From NCBI GenBank assembly GCA_030268105.1, contig BSDZ01000101.1:2418001-2482000 (forward strand): a stretch of 64,000 nucleotides of DNA, written 5' to 3'. Positions 25,270 through 39,084 of the stretch are shown one piece after another; positions within the stretch are counted from its first letter, which is position 1; every line of letters begins with the position of its first letter. The notes under the pieces were generated by a model, which was not told where the DNA came from, ran no database searches, and saw nothing but the letters and a program-made list of their open reading frames with translations. This DNA is from Volvox africanus (lineage: Eukaryota > Chlorophyta > Chlorophyceae > Chlamydomonadales > Volvocaceae). The position numbers and the translations under genes were made by a program.

Positions 25270-27797
25270 CTAGCCATGCCTGCGACACTCTTTGGGCTCC
25301 TCCTTGCATTCACACTTGGCCTGACAGTAGTCATTGTACTTCTTTCCATCCTTATCACAAAAGTGTTTGCCCAGCTTATGCTTGGGCGTATGCTTGCGGC
25401 ACTCCTCATAACAGCCTGCTGAAATGCGCGGAAGCCATGGGGTGGGCGCGATGCGCGAGGGAGGGAAAGACAAGGGCTTACAAATGATAAGCCTACATAG
25501 CATGCGGTGCGGCCCGCGCAGGGCGAATGAGCTGAATCCGTATCCGTATCATTGAAATGATACTTGATGATCATGCAAGCATCTTCCCTCGCATGCAACC
25601 GTCCCTCGCTCATCCATGTAAGAATAGGTCAATGGAGCGCGAATATTGAAGCACGCGTGGATGCGCATGTCATATACACTTCCCCATGCTGCATGCAAAA
25701 GCCACCATTCTACACACAAACTTCCCAAGCAACATGTGCCACCACCATGGCTACTCACGCTTCCCATCATCATCATGGTGATGATCATCACGACGACGCC
25801 TGCACTCCCTGGGCTCCTCCTTCCAGTCCTTGCGCTTAAACTCGCACTTGGCGTGGCAGTAGTCCCTGTACTCGTTGTCATGCTTGTCGCAGTATGGCTT
25901 CTCCAGCTTGTGCTTGGGGATGTCCTTGCAGCACTCGTCGTAGCAACCTGCATGGTCGCAGTACAAGTGCCAACGAAGCCGGCGGAACGTACATCAGGTG
26001 ATGATCATGCATGCATGGGGCCGGATAGATAGCTTGCCTGTATACTAAGAGACATGCCCTTACGATTGGGGTTTTGATATCATACATTGCATGCATGCAA
26101 GGATTTACTAGCACCTCACCTGATGCATGCCTCGGAGGACAGTATTAAAAACATAACGATATATATAAAAATAAGATATTGCTGTTGCATCATATGCATA
26201 AATAAGATGCAAACATGTGATTATCATAATAATCATACATAGTCAATTTAAGCCCAAGGCAGAAATCAGCCTACTATACTCACGCTTCCCATCATCATCA
26301 TGGTGATGATCATCACGACGACGCCTGCACTCCCTGGGCTCCTCCTTCCAGTCCTTGCGCTTAAACTCGCACTTGGCGTGGCAGTAGTCCCTGTACTCGT
26401 TGCCATGCTTGTCGCAGTATGGCTTCTCCAGCTTGTGCTTGGGGATGTCTTTGCAGCACTCGTCGTAGCAACCTGCAGCAGGGACATAGACGTTTCTATC
26501 CAGGACGTATACAAATATAGCCCTGAGGAAGGAATGCAGATTTATTTGATGAAGCAAGAATAAGAATTTATACGACATGATCATCATGTAGTTTTGAGTA
26601 CCTAGCTGGGATGTAGACATATATGTGAGGTATGTGGGATATGTGGGATATGTGTGATATACATGGATATGTATTTGTATCTACAAATGTGTTGTGAAAG
26701 TGTTGTGAAGGTTAAAAGGTGAGAGGTCATCTCATGATGAGGCATTTCGTCCTTGCTAGGAAACACGACTCCTCTCTAGTATCAGCATGTACACCTGTGT
26801 TATCCAGAAACAAGTACATACGAGTGCCATACATGCGTAGCAAGTAGCTAGAAAGCAGGCCTTGTCAGCGCCTCTTACACACTAGGATATATACATATAT
26901 ATCCTCGCCATTCGCTTGCTAGCGAAAGCCCACTGGAAGGATAGATCAATGGAGCGCGAATATTGAAGCACGCGTGGATGCACATGTCACATACACTTCC
27001 CCATGCATGCATGCAAAAGCCACCATTCTACACACAAACGTTCCAAGCAACATATGCCACCACCAGCCACTCACGCTTCCCATCATCATCATGGTGATGA
27101 TCATCACGACGACGCCTGCACTCCCTGGGCTCCTCCTTCCAGTCCTTGCGCTTAAACTCGCACTTGGCGTGGCAGTAGTCCCTGTACTCGTTGCCATGCT
27201 TGTCGCAGTATGGCTTCTCCAGCTTGTGCTTGGGAGTGTCCTTGCAACACCTGTTGTAGCAGTCTGCATGAACGAAGTTCCATTCAAGCAAAAAAGCAGC
27301 GGGCTTGAAACATGTGGTCATGCATGTGTATATATACAAGTATATTTATATTTATATGTGTGTGTATATATGTATATATGTGTGTATATACGTAGTATAC
27401 GTAGCTTATCATCCCTGGCATATACACAACATGTATTCATAAACATTCTGAATGACACAAGCATGGATGTACGCGTGTGTTCTTGTATGATTAACAAGAC
27501 GTTTAAAACCATGTGTATATGTAGAGGAAGAGAATGAGAGAATGAGCGAAGTAGGCTTAAATATTTTTAGGTAGGTACATAGGTACATCTAGATAGATAC
27601 ATAGATTACATCTGGATAGATACATAGATAGATACATAGATACATCTAGATAGGTACATCTAGATAGATACATACATAGATACATCTAGATAGATAGATA
27701 GGATGACAGGCGTGGACGCACCACCAGTGGCGTTTGTTGATGGGAATGCGATCAGCAGCACAGCAGCCACCATCAAAACTGTGACTGCTACTTGCAT
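25270..27797 (-). CDS. Kazal-like secreted precursor gene 6 (4 domains)
   Basis: Exons: signal 27722-27797, C 27075-27263, B 26284-26472, A 25759-25947, D 25270-25415 (TAG). The predicted product is 262 aa. Exons B and C have HGNEY, exon A HDNEY. This is the first of four consecutive copies whose A exons are spaced exactly 4605 bp apart (genes 6-9). The TA/TG microsatellite in intron 1 has a form shared by genes 6-8 (about 27328-27395). TATA-like box at 28002-28009. Confidence 0.8.
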
Positions 27798-29874
27798 TCC
27801 GCCGCGGCGTCCACCACAACACCAAGATTCCCGCATCTTGATGGATGTCCCTTCTATCTGTATCCGGCGGTCGTCCACGAGAATGCAGCAATCCTGCTTC
27901 TGGACAGATGCCAAGCAAGACAACTACTGCTGCGAAGCAGGGGTGACAAGGGAGCGGATGTCGCCTTGCTTGCTTGATGATAGATTGGATGCAAGCAATA
28001 GTTTATATACATGTCCAATATCATGCGCCGTACACGAGGCGATGGATCGAGGCAAGTCCTTGTATCATTTTCAACCTCTAAAATATAACTCGTCAAGACC
28101 TAGACTATTGCGCATGCTTTCTCGTTGTCCAATACCGTTATTACTTGAATGCATGTCAGACATGCAGACGGCTCCTATAACAAATAGCAGCGCTCAATCT
28201 ATCGCGCTCTTCCTACATCTCTCGCGTTCAGATGAGTATATACATACGTCGCCCGCATATTCCATTATATTCCTATGTATATTTATATATTTACATATTC
28301 CGTCTTGAATAAGCCTCCCGGAACGTTCCTTGGTTCTGCTGTTTGTATGTATTTGTTTACTTATAATTGCATGCGTGTATTCATGTACATATGTGAGTGA
28401 AAACATATGTGTGTATGCATATCTGTGTATACGATGGACATATAGGTCACCTGGGCTAGCCGTTCAGCCGATGGAAAGACTCAAAGATCATTTATTCCCT
28501 TCCCTTCGCTCCATCATGTTACCCATCATCTGCTGTGTTGCATGTGCATGCATACAAAGCAGCTGTGGATTGCTTATGTACCGGCGTGAAACACCTCGCG
28601 TTATTCCAATAATATATTGCGCCCGCATTAAAGATCATGACTGCTGTCGGGACTTACAATGCTTGATAAGCTCAGAAGCTCAGTAGCGCTGATAATGAGG
28701 GCAGGGTTGAATGATTTCTGTAAATATTGTACATAAAGAAATATAAAGACATATACATACATATATATGTGTGTTTGTTTGTGTATGTCGTTATACCATT
28801 GGAAGCAGACGATGATGATGATGGTATGAGTATAGATTGGTACATGGGTACATATTGAATGCATTTGCTAAGCCATCTGAGCTACTGCTGCGAGGTCCAA
28901 CATGGCTGGGATCTAGTGACGTACGCGTCACGCCGTCTGTGTGTATATATATATATATAATACTGGTATTGATATCATTATTGATATTTTTTTATTCGTA
29001 TTATTGATAATAATTATACTATTAATGACATTATCCCTTCCACACGAGATAGATGCCATCACGTCGATTGGACCCTTGATTTAAAAGCGCTGTGTGCACA
29101 CATAATATACGCGAGTTTATGAGGATAAATATGTACATCTATACATCTATAAATAAATATCTATAGAAATACACATATGTGCATATATATAAATATAGAT
29201 ATATATATATGTGTGTGTGTATTTATTATAAAATACATGTTTTGGGACGACATCCATACATCGATGGGTCAAACATGCTGAGAAATCATTACAAAGATAC
29301 AGGTTTGCAACCAAATCATGCTTGCAGCAGTGTTTGATAGAGCAGATGAAAATTTCCGCCGAAACAATTCAAATGTGTATTTAGTTGTTGTATGATAATC
29401 CCACCCCAGCTAATAGCTCACATGACAGCGATCGATAAGCACATGTGGAAAGCTAACGTTTGGACCCTCGCGGCCGTCTCACATACACGTCCGTGCGTGC
29501 GTATCGGCAGAGCGGAATGTATGTATACACCTCAGAAAATAATGACGGCGACACACCTTCATTCACGCATCAACAAATTTGACTTCTGGTGTAAGCCTAT
29601 CGCTTCTCGATATATACTTGAGGTCAAACCATTCTAGCCCCAGTTCGGGCTTGGACCATTGCTTGCATCCGCAGCAGGAGTAGTACATACATTCAGGCAC
29701 CTTGCCTATTGCATGTATTCGTGATGAGCCATTATTATTGCACGTCTGGAAGAAACGTTTGGCACGACGGAAATGTATCCAACCTGCTGAAACAATAATT
29801 TTCACGCAACCAGCCCACCCAAAGTACGTGCGTGCATCGTCTCTGCTCTGAGAGATACATATCTATCTAAATGT
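27798..29874. other. Spacer between genes 6 and 7
   Basis: Same layout and length as its neighbours. One substitution is visible within the leader region (TTGCGCATGC near 28109-28118, where other copies read TTGTGCATGC). No further gene seen. Confidence 0.6.
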
Positions 29875-32402
29875 CTAGCCATGCCTGCGACACTCTTTGG
29901 GCTCCTCCTTGCATTCACACTTGGCCTGACAGTAGTCATTGTACTTCTTTCCATCCTTATCACAAAAGTGTTTGCCCAGCTTATGCTTGGGCGTATGCTT
30001 GCGGCACTCCTCATAACAGCCTGCTGAAATGCGCGGAAGCCATGGGGTGGGCGCGATGCGCGAGGGAGGGAAAGACAAGGGCTTACAAATGATAAGCCTA
30101 CATAGCATGCGGTGCGGCCCGCGCAGGGCGAATGAGCTGAATCCGTATCCGTATCATTGAAATGATACTTGATGATCATGCAAGCATCTTCCCTCGCATG
30201 CAACCGTCCCTCGCTCATCCATGTAAGAATAGGTCAATGGAGCGCGAATATTGAAGCACGCGTGGATGCGCATGTCATATACACTTCCCCATGCTGCATG
30301 CAAAAGCCACCATTCTACACACAAACTTCCCAAGCAACATGTGCCACCACCATGGCTACTCACGCTTCCCATCATCATCATGGTGATGATCATCACGACG
30401 ACGCCTGCACTCCCTGGGCTCCTCCTTCCAGTCCTTGCGCTTAAACTCGCACTTGGCGTGGCAGTAGTCCCTGTACTCGTTGTCATGCTTGTCGCAGTAT
30501 GGCTTCTCCAGCTTGTGCTTGGGGATGTCCTTGCAGCACTCGTCGTAGCAACCTGCATGGTCGCAGTACAAGTGCCAACGAAGCCGGCGGAACGTACATC
30601 AGGTGATGATCATGCATGCATGGGGCCGGATAGATAGCTTGCCTGTATACTAAGAGACATGCCCTTACGATTGGGGTTTTGATATCATACATTGCATGCA
30701 TGCAAGGATTTACTAGCACCTCACCTGATGCATGCCTCGGAGGACAGTATTAAAAACATAACGATATATATAAAAATAAGATATTGCTGTTGCATCATAT
30801 GCATAAATAAGATGCAAACATGTGATTATCATAATAATCATACATAGTCAATTTAAGCCCAAGGCAGAAATCAGCCTACTATACTCACGCTTCCCATCAT
30901 CATCATGGTGATGATCATCACGACGACGCCTGCACTCCCTGGGCTCCTCCTTCCAGTCCTTGCGCTTAAACTCGCACTTGGCGTGGCAGTAGTCCCTGTA
31001 CTCGTTGCCATGCTTGTCGCAGTATGGCTTCTCCAGCTTGTGCTTGGGGATGTCTTTGCAGCACTCGTCGTAGCAACCTGCAGCAGGGACATAGACGTTT
31101 CTATCCAGGACGTATACAAATATAGCCCTGAGGAAGGAATGCAGATTTATTTGATGAAGCAAGAATAAGAATTTATACGACATGATCATCATGTAGTTTT
31201 GAGTACCTAGCTGGGATGTAGACATATATGTGAGGTATGTGGGATATGTGGGATATGTGGGATATACATGGATATGTATTTGTATCTACAAATGTGTTGT
31301 GAAAGTGTTGTGAAGGTTAAAAGGTGAGAGGTCATCTCATGATGAGGCATTTCGTCCTTGCTAGGAAACACGACTCCTCTCTAGTATCAGCATGTACACC
31401 TGTGTTATCCAGAAACAAGTACATACGAGTGCCATACATGCGTAGCAAGTAGCTAGAAAGCAGGCCTTGTCAGCGCCTCTTACACACTAGGATATATACA
31501 TATATATCCTCGCCATTCGCTTGCTAGCGAAAGCCCACTGGAAGGATAGATCAATGGAGCGCGAATATTGAAGCACGCGTGGATGCACATGTCACATACA
31601 CTTCCCCATGCATGCATGCAAAAGCCACCATTCTACACACAAACGTTCCAAGCAACATATGCCACCACCAGCCACTCACGCTTCCCATCATCATCATGGT
31701 GATGATCATCACGACGACGCCTGCACTCCCTGGGCTCCTCCTTCCAGTCCTTGCGCTTAAACTCGCACTTGGCGTGGCAGTAGTCCCTGTACTCGTTGCC
31801 ATGCTTGTCGCAGTATGGCTTCTCCAGCTTGTGCTTGGGAGTGTCCTTGCAACACCTGTTGTAGCAGTCTGCATGAACGAAGTTCCATTCAAGCAAAAAA
31901 GCAGCGGGCTTGAAACATGTGGTCATGCATGTGTATATATACAAGTATATTTATATTTATATGTGTGTGTATATATGTATATATGTGTGTATATACGTAG
32001 TATACGTAGCTTATCATCCCTGGCATATACACAACATGTATTCATAAACATTCTGAATGACACAAGCATGGATGTACGCGTGTGTTCTTGTATGATTAAC
32101 AAGACGTTTAAAACCATGTGTATATGTAGAGGAAGAGAATGAGAGAATGAGCGAAGTAGGCTTAAATATTTTTAGGTAGGTACATAGGTACATCTAGATA
32201 GATACATAGATTACATCTGGATAGATACATAGATAGATACATAGATACATCTAGATAGGTACATCTAGATAGATACATACATAGATACATCTAGATAGAT
32301 AGATAGGATGACAGGCGTGGACGCACCACCAGTGGCGTTTGTTGATGGGAATGCGATCAGCAGCACAGCAGCCACCATCAAAACTGTGACTGCTACTTGC
32401 AT
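29875..32402 (-). CDS. Kazal-like secreted precursor gene 7 (4 domains)
   Basis: Exons: signal 32327-32402, C 31680-31868, B 30889-31077, A 30364-30552, D 29875-30020 (TAG). The predicted product is 262 aa and appears the same as that of genes 6 and 8. The gene keeps all splice sites (GTGCGT after the signal exon, GTGAGT after C, B and A, CAG before each exon). TATA-like box at 32607-32614. Confidence 0.8.
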
Positions 32403-34479
32403 TCCGCCGCGGCGTCCACCACAACACCAAGATTCCCGCATCTTGATGGATGTCCCTTCTATCTGTATCCGGCGGTCGTCCACGAGAATGCAGCAATCCT
32501 GCTTCTGGACAGATGCCAAGCAAGACAACTACTGCTGCGAAGCAGGGGTGACAAGGGAGCGGATGTCGCCTTGCTTGCTTGATGATAGATTGGATGCAAG
32601 CAATAGTTTATATACATGTCCAATATCATGCGCCGTACACGAGGCGATGGATCGAGGCAAGTCCTTGTATCATTTTCAACCTCTAAAATATAACTCGTCA
32701 AGACCTAGACTATTGTGCATGCTTTCTCGTTGTCCAATACCGTTATTACTTGAATGCATGTCAGACATGCAGACGGCTCCTATAACAAATAGCAGCGCTC
32801 AATCTATCGCGCTCTTCCTACATCTCTCGCGTTCAGATGAGTATATACATACGTCGCCCGCATATTCCATTATATTCCTATGTATATTTATATATTTACA
32901 TATTCCGTCTTGAATAAGCCTCCCGGAACGTTCCTTGGTTCTGCTGTTTGTATGTATTTGTTTACTTATAATTGCATGCGTGTATTCATGTACATATGTG
33001 AGTGAAAACATATGTGTGTATGCATATCTGTGTATACGATGGACATATAGGTCACCTGGGCTAGCCGTTCAGCCGATGGAAAGACTCAAAGATCATTTAT
33101 TCCCTTCCCTTCGCTCCATCATGTTACCCATCATCTGCTGTGTTGCATGTGCATGCATACAAAGCAGCTGTGGATTGCTTATGTACCGGCGTGAAACACC
33201 TCGCGTTATTCCAATAATATATTGCGCCCGCATTAAAGATCATGACTGCTGTCGGGACTTACAATGCTTGATAAGCTCAGAAGCTCAGTAGCGCTGATAA
33301 TGAGGGCAGGGTTGAATGATTTCTGTAAATATTGTACATAAAGAAATATAAAGACATATACATACATATATATGTGTGTTTGTTTGTGTATGTCGTTATA
33401 CCATTGGAAGCAGACGATGATGATGATGGTATGAGTATAGATTGGTACATGGGTACATATTGAATGCATTTGCTAAGCCATCTGAGCTACTGCTGCGAGG
33501 TCCAACATGGCTGGGATCTAGTGACGTACGCGTCACGCCGTCTGTGTGTATATATATATATATAATACTGGTATTGATATCATTATTGATATTTTTTTAT
33601 TCGTATTATTGATAATAATTATACTATTAATGACATTATCCCTTCCACACGAGATAGATGCCATCACGTCGATTGGACCCTTGATTTAAAAGCGCTGTGT
33701 GCACACATAATATACGCGAGTTTATGAGGATAAATATGTACATCTATACATCTATAAATAAATATCTATAGAAATACACATATGTGCATATATATAAATA
33801 TAGATATATATATATGTGTGTGTGTATTTATTATAAAATACATGTTTTGGGACGACATCCATACATCGATGGGTCAAACATGCTGAGAAATCATTACAAA
33901 GATACAGGTTTGCAACCAAATCATGCTTGCAGCAGTGTTTGATAGAGCAGATGAAAATTTCCGCCGAAACAATTCAAATGTGTATTTAGTTGTTGTATGA
34001 TAATCCCACCCCAGCTAATAGCTCACATGACAGCGATCGATAAGCACATGTGGAAAGCTAACGTTTGGACCCTCGCGGCCGTCTCACATACACGTCCGTG
34101 CGTGCGTATCGGCAGAGCGGAATGTATGTATACACCTCAGAAAATAATGACGGCGACACACCTTCATTCACGCATCAACAAATTTGACTTCTGGTGTAAG
34201 CCTATCGCTTCTCGATATATACTTGAGGTCAAACCATTCTAGCCCCAGTTCGGGCTTGGACCATTGCTTGCATCCGCAGCAGGAGTAGTACATACATTCA
34301 GGCACCTTGCCTATTGCATGTATTCGTGATGAGCCATTATTATTGCACGTCTGGAAGAAACGTTTGGCACGACGGAAATGTATCCAACCTGCTGAAACAA
34401 TAATTTTCACGCAACCAGCCCACCCAAAGTACGTGCGTGCATCGTCTCTGCTCTGAGAGATACATATCTATCTAAATGT
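32403..34479. other. Spacer between genes 7 and 8
   Basis: Same layout and length (2077 bp) as the spacers of genes 5-9; no private difference was noticed by eye. No further gene seen. Confidence 0.6.
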
Positions 34480-37007
34480 CTAGCCATGCCTGCGACACTC
34501 TTTGGGCTCCTCCTTGCATTCACACTTGGCCTGACAGTAGTCATTGTACTTCTTTCCATCCTTATCACAAAAGTGTTTGCCCAGCTTATGCTTGGGCGTA
34601 TGCTTGCGGCACTCCTCATAACAGCCTGCTGAAATGCGCGGAAGCCATGGGGTGGGCGCGATGCGCGAGGGAGGGAAAGACAAGGGCTTACAAATGATAA
34701 GCCTACATAGCATGCGGTGCGGCCCGCGCAGGGCGAATGAGCTGAATCCGTATCCGTATCATTGAAATGATACTTGATGATCATGCAAGCATCTTCCCTC
34801 GCATGCAACCGTCCCTCGCTCATCCATGTAAGAATAGGTCAATGGAGCGCGAATATTGAAGCACGCGTGGATGCGCATGTCATATACACTTCCCCATGCT
34901 GCATGCAAAAGCCACCATTCTACACACAAACTTCCCAAGCAACATGTGCCACCACCATGGCTACTCACGCTTCCCATCATCATCATGGTGATGATCATCA
35001 CGACGACGCCTGCACTCCCTGGGCTCCTCCTTCCAGTCCTTGCGCTTAAACTCGCACTTGGCGTGGCAGTAGTCCCTGTACTCGTTGTCATGCTTGTCGC
35101 AGTATGGCTTCTCCAGCTTGTGCTTGGGGATGTCCTTGCAGCACTCGTCGTAGCAACCTGCATGGTCGCAGTACAAGTGCCAACGAAGCCGGCGGAACGT
35201 ACATCAGGTGATGATCATGCATGCATGGGGCCGGATAGATAGCTTGCCTGTATACTAAGAGACATGCCCTTACGATTGGGGTTTTGATATCATACATTGC
35301 ATGCATGCAAGGATTTACTAGCACCTCACCTGATGCATGCCTCGGAGGACAGTATTAAAAACATAACGATATATATAAAAATAAGATATTGCTGTTGCAT
35401 CATATGCATAAATAAGATGCAAACATGTGATTATCATAATAATCATACATAGTCAATTTAAGCCCAAGGCAGAAATCAGCCTACTATACTCACGCTTCCC
35501 ATCATCATCATGGTGATGATCATCACGACGACGCCTGCACTCCCTGGGCTCCTCCTTCCAGTCCTTGCGCTTAAACTCGCACTTGGCGTGGCAGTAGTCC
35601 CTGTACTCGTTGCCATGCTTGTCGCAGTATGGCTTCTCCAGCTTGTGCTTGGGGATGTCTTTGCAGCACTCGTCGTAGCAACCTGCAGCAGGGACATAGA
35701 CGTTTCTATCCAGGACGTATACAAATATAGCCCTGAGGAAGGAATGCAGATTTATTTGATGAAGCAAGAATAAGAATTTATACGACATGATCATCATGTA
35801 GTTTTGAGTACCTAGCTGGGATGTAGACATATATGTGAGGTATGTGGGATATGTGGGATATGTGGGATATACATGGATATGTATTTGTATCTACAAATGT
35901 GTTGTGAAAGTGTTGTGAAGGTTAAAAGGTGAGAGGTCATCTCATGATGAGGCATTTCGTCCTTGCTAGGAAACACGACTCCTCTCTAGTATCAGCATGT
36001 ACACCTGTGTTATCCAGAAACAAGTACATACGAGTGCCATACATGCGTAGCAAGTAGCTAGAAAGCAGGCCTTGTCAGCGCCTCTTACACACTAGGATAT
36101 ATACATATATATCCTCGCCATTCGCTTGCTAGCGAAAGCCCACTGGAAGGATAGATCAATGGAGCGCGAATATTGAAGCACGCGTGGATGCACATGTCAC
36201 ATACACTTCCCCATGCATGCATGCAAAAGCCACCATTCTACACACAAACGTTCCAAGCAACATATGCCACCACCAGCCACTCACGCTTCCCATCATCATC
36301 ATGGTGATGATCATCACGACGACGCCTGCACTCCCTGGGCTCCTCCTTCCAGTCCTTGCGCTTAAACTCGCACTTGGCGTGGCAGTAGTCCCTGTACTCG
36401 TTGCCATGCTTGTCGCAGTATGGCTTCTCCAGCTTGTGCTTGGGAGTGTCCTTGCAACACCTGTTGTAGCAGTCTGCATGAACGAAGTTCCATTCAAGCA
36501 AAAAAGCAGCGGGCTTGAAACATGTGGTCATGCATGTGTATATATACAAGTATATTTATATTTATATGTGTGTGTATATATGTATATATGTGTGTATATA
36601 CGTAGTATACGTAGCTTATCATCCCTGGCATATACACAACATGTATTCATAAACATTCTGAATGACACAAGCATGGATGTACGCGTGTGTTCTTGTATGA
36701 TTAACAAGACGTTTAAAACCATGTGTATATGTAGAGGAAGAGAATGAGAGAATGAGCGAAGTAGGCTTAAATATTTTTAGGTAGGTACATAGGTACATCT
36801 AGATAGATACATAGATTACATCTGGATAGATACATAGATAGATACATAGATACATCTAGATAGGTACATCTAGATAGATACATACATAGATACATCTAGA
36901 TAGATAGATAGGATGACAGGCGTGGACGCACCACCAGTGGCGTTTGTTGATGGGAATGCGATCAGCAGCACAGCAGCCACCATCAAAACTGTGACTGCTA
37001 CTTGCAT
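34480..37007 (-). CDS. Kazal-like secreted precursor gene 8 (4 domains)
   Basis: Exons: signal 36932-37007, C 36285-36473, B 35494-35682, A 34969-35157, D 34480-34625 (TAG). The predicted product is 262 aa. B and C carry HGNEY, A carries HDNEY, D carries the DGKKY form. By eye it matches gene 7 almost base for base, including the spacer, which points to very recent duplication or homogenisation. TATA-like box at 37212-37219. Confidence 0.8.
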
Positions 37008-39084
37008 TCCGCCGCGGCGTCCACCACAACACCAAGATTCCCGCATCTTGATGGATGTCCCTTCTATCTGTATCCGGCGGTCGTCCACGAGAATGCAGCA
37101 ATCCTGCTTCTGGACAGATGCCAAGCAAGACAACTACTGCTGCGAAGCAGGGGTGACAAGGGAGCGGATGTCGCCTTGCTTGCTTGATGATAGATTGGAT
37201 GCAAGCAATAGTTTATATACATGTCCAATATCATGCGCCGTACACGAGGCGATGGATCGAGGCAAGTCCTTGTATCATTTTCAACCTCTAAAATATAACT
37301 CGTCAAGACCTAGACTATTGTGCATGCTTTCTCGTTGTCCAATACCGTTATTACTTGAATGCATGTCAGACATGCAGACGGCTCCTATAACAAATAGCAG
37401 CGCTCAATCTATCGCGCTCTTCCTACATCTCTCGCGTTCAGATGAGTATATACATACGTCGCCCGCATATTCCATTATATTCCTATGTATATTTATATAT
37501 TTACATATTCCGTCTTGAATAAGCCTCCCGGAACGTTCCTTGGTTCTGCTGTTTGTATGTATTTGTTTACTTATAATTGCATGCGTGTATTCATGTACAT
37601 ATGTGAGTGAAAACATATGTGTGTATGCATATCTGTGTATACGATGGACATATAGGTCACCTGGGCTAGCCGTTCAGCCGATGGAAAGACTCAAAGATCA
37701 TTTATTCCCTTCCCTTCGCTCCATCATGTTACCCATCATCTGCTGTGTTGCATGTGCATGCATACAAAGCAGCTGTGGATTGCTTATGTACCGGCGTGAA
37801 ACACCTCGCGTTATTCCAATAATATATTGCGCCCGCATTAAAGATCATGACTGCTGTCGGGACTTACAATGCTTGATAAGCTCAGAAGCTCAGTAGCGCT
37901 GATAATGAGGGCAGGGTTGAATGATTTCTGTAAATATTGTACATAAAGAAATATAAAGACATATACATACATATATATGTGTGTTTGTTTGTGTATGTCG
38001 TTATACCATTGGAAGCAGACGATGATGATGATGGTATGAGTATAGATTGGTACATGGGTACATATTGAATGCATTTGCTAAGCCATCTGAGCTACTGCTG
38101 CGAGGTCCAACATGGCTGGGATCTAGTGACGTACGCGTCACGCCGTCTGTGTGTATATATATATATATAATACTGGTATTGATATCATTATTGATATTTT
38201 TTTATTCGTATTATTGATAATAATTATACTATTAATGACATTATCCCTTCCACACGAGATAGATGCCATCACGTCGATTGGACCCTTGATTTAAAAGCGC
38301 TGTGTGCACACATAATATACGCGAGTTTATGAGGATAAATATGTACATCTATACATCTATAAATAAATATCTATAGAAATACACATATGTGCATATATAT
38401 AAATATAGATATATATATATGTGTGTGTGTATTTATTATAAAATACATGTTTTGGGACGACATCCATACATCGATGGGTCAAACATGCTGAGAAATCATT
38501 ACAAAGATACAGGTTTGCAACCAAATCATGCTTGCAGCAGTGTTTGATAGAGCAGATGAAAATTTCCGCCGAAACAATTCAAATGTGTATTTAGTTGTTG
38601 TATGATAATCCCACCCCAGCTAATAGCTCACATGACAGCGATCGATAAGCACATGTGGAAAGCTAACGTTTGGACCCTCGCGGCCGTCTCACATACACGT
38701 CCGTGCGTGCGTATCGGCAGAGCGGAATGTATGTATACACCTCAGAAAATAATGACGGCGACACACCTTCATTCACGCATCAACAAATTTGACTTCTGGT
38801 GTAAGCCTATCGCTTCTCGATATATACTTGAGGTCAAACCATTCTAGCCCCAGTTCGGGCTTGGACCATTGCTTGCATCCGCAGCAGGAGTAGTACATAC
38901 ATTCAGGCACCTTGCCTATTGCATGTATTCGTGATGAGCCATTATTATTGCACGTCTGGAAGAAACGTTTGGCACGACGGAAATGTATCCAACCTGCTGA
39001 AACAATAATTTTCACGCAACCAGCCCACCCAAAGTACGTGCGTGCATCGTCTCTGCTCTGAGAGATACATATCTATCTAAATGT
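37008..39084. other. Spacer between genes 8 and 9
   Basis: Same layout and length (2077 bp). This is the last spacer, going right, that lacks the 339-bp insertion. No further gene seen. Confidence 0.6.
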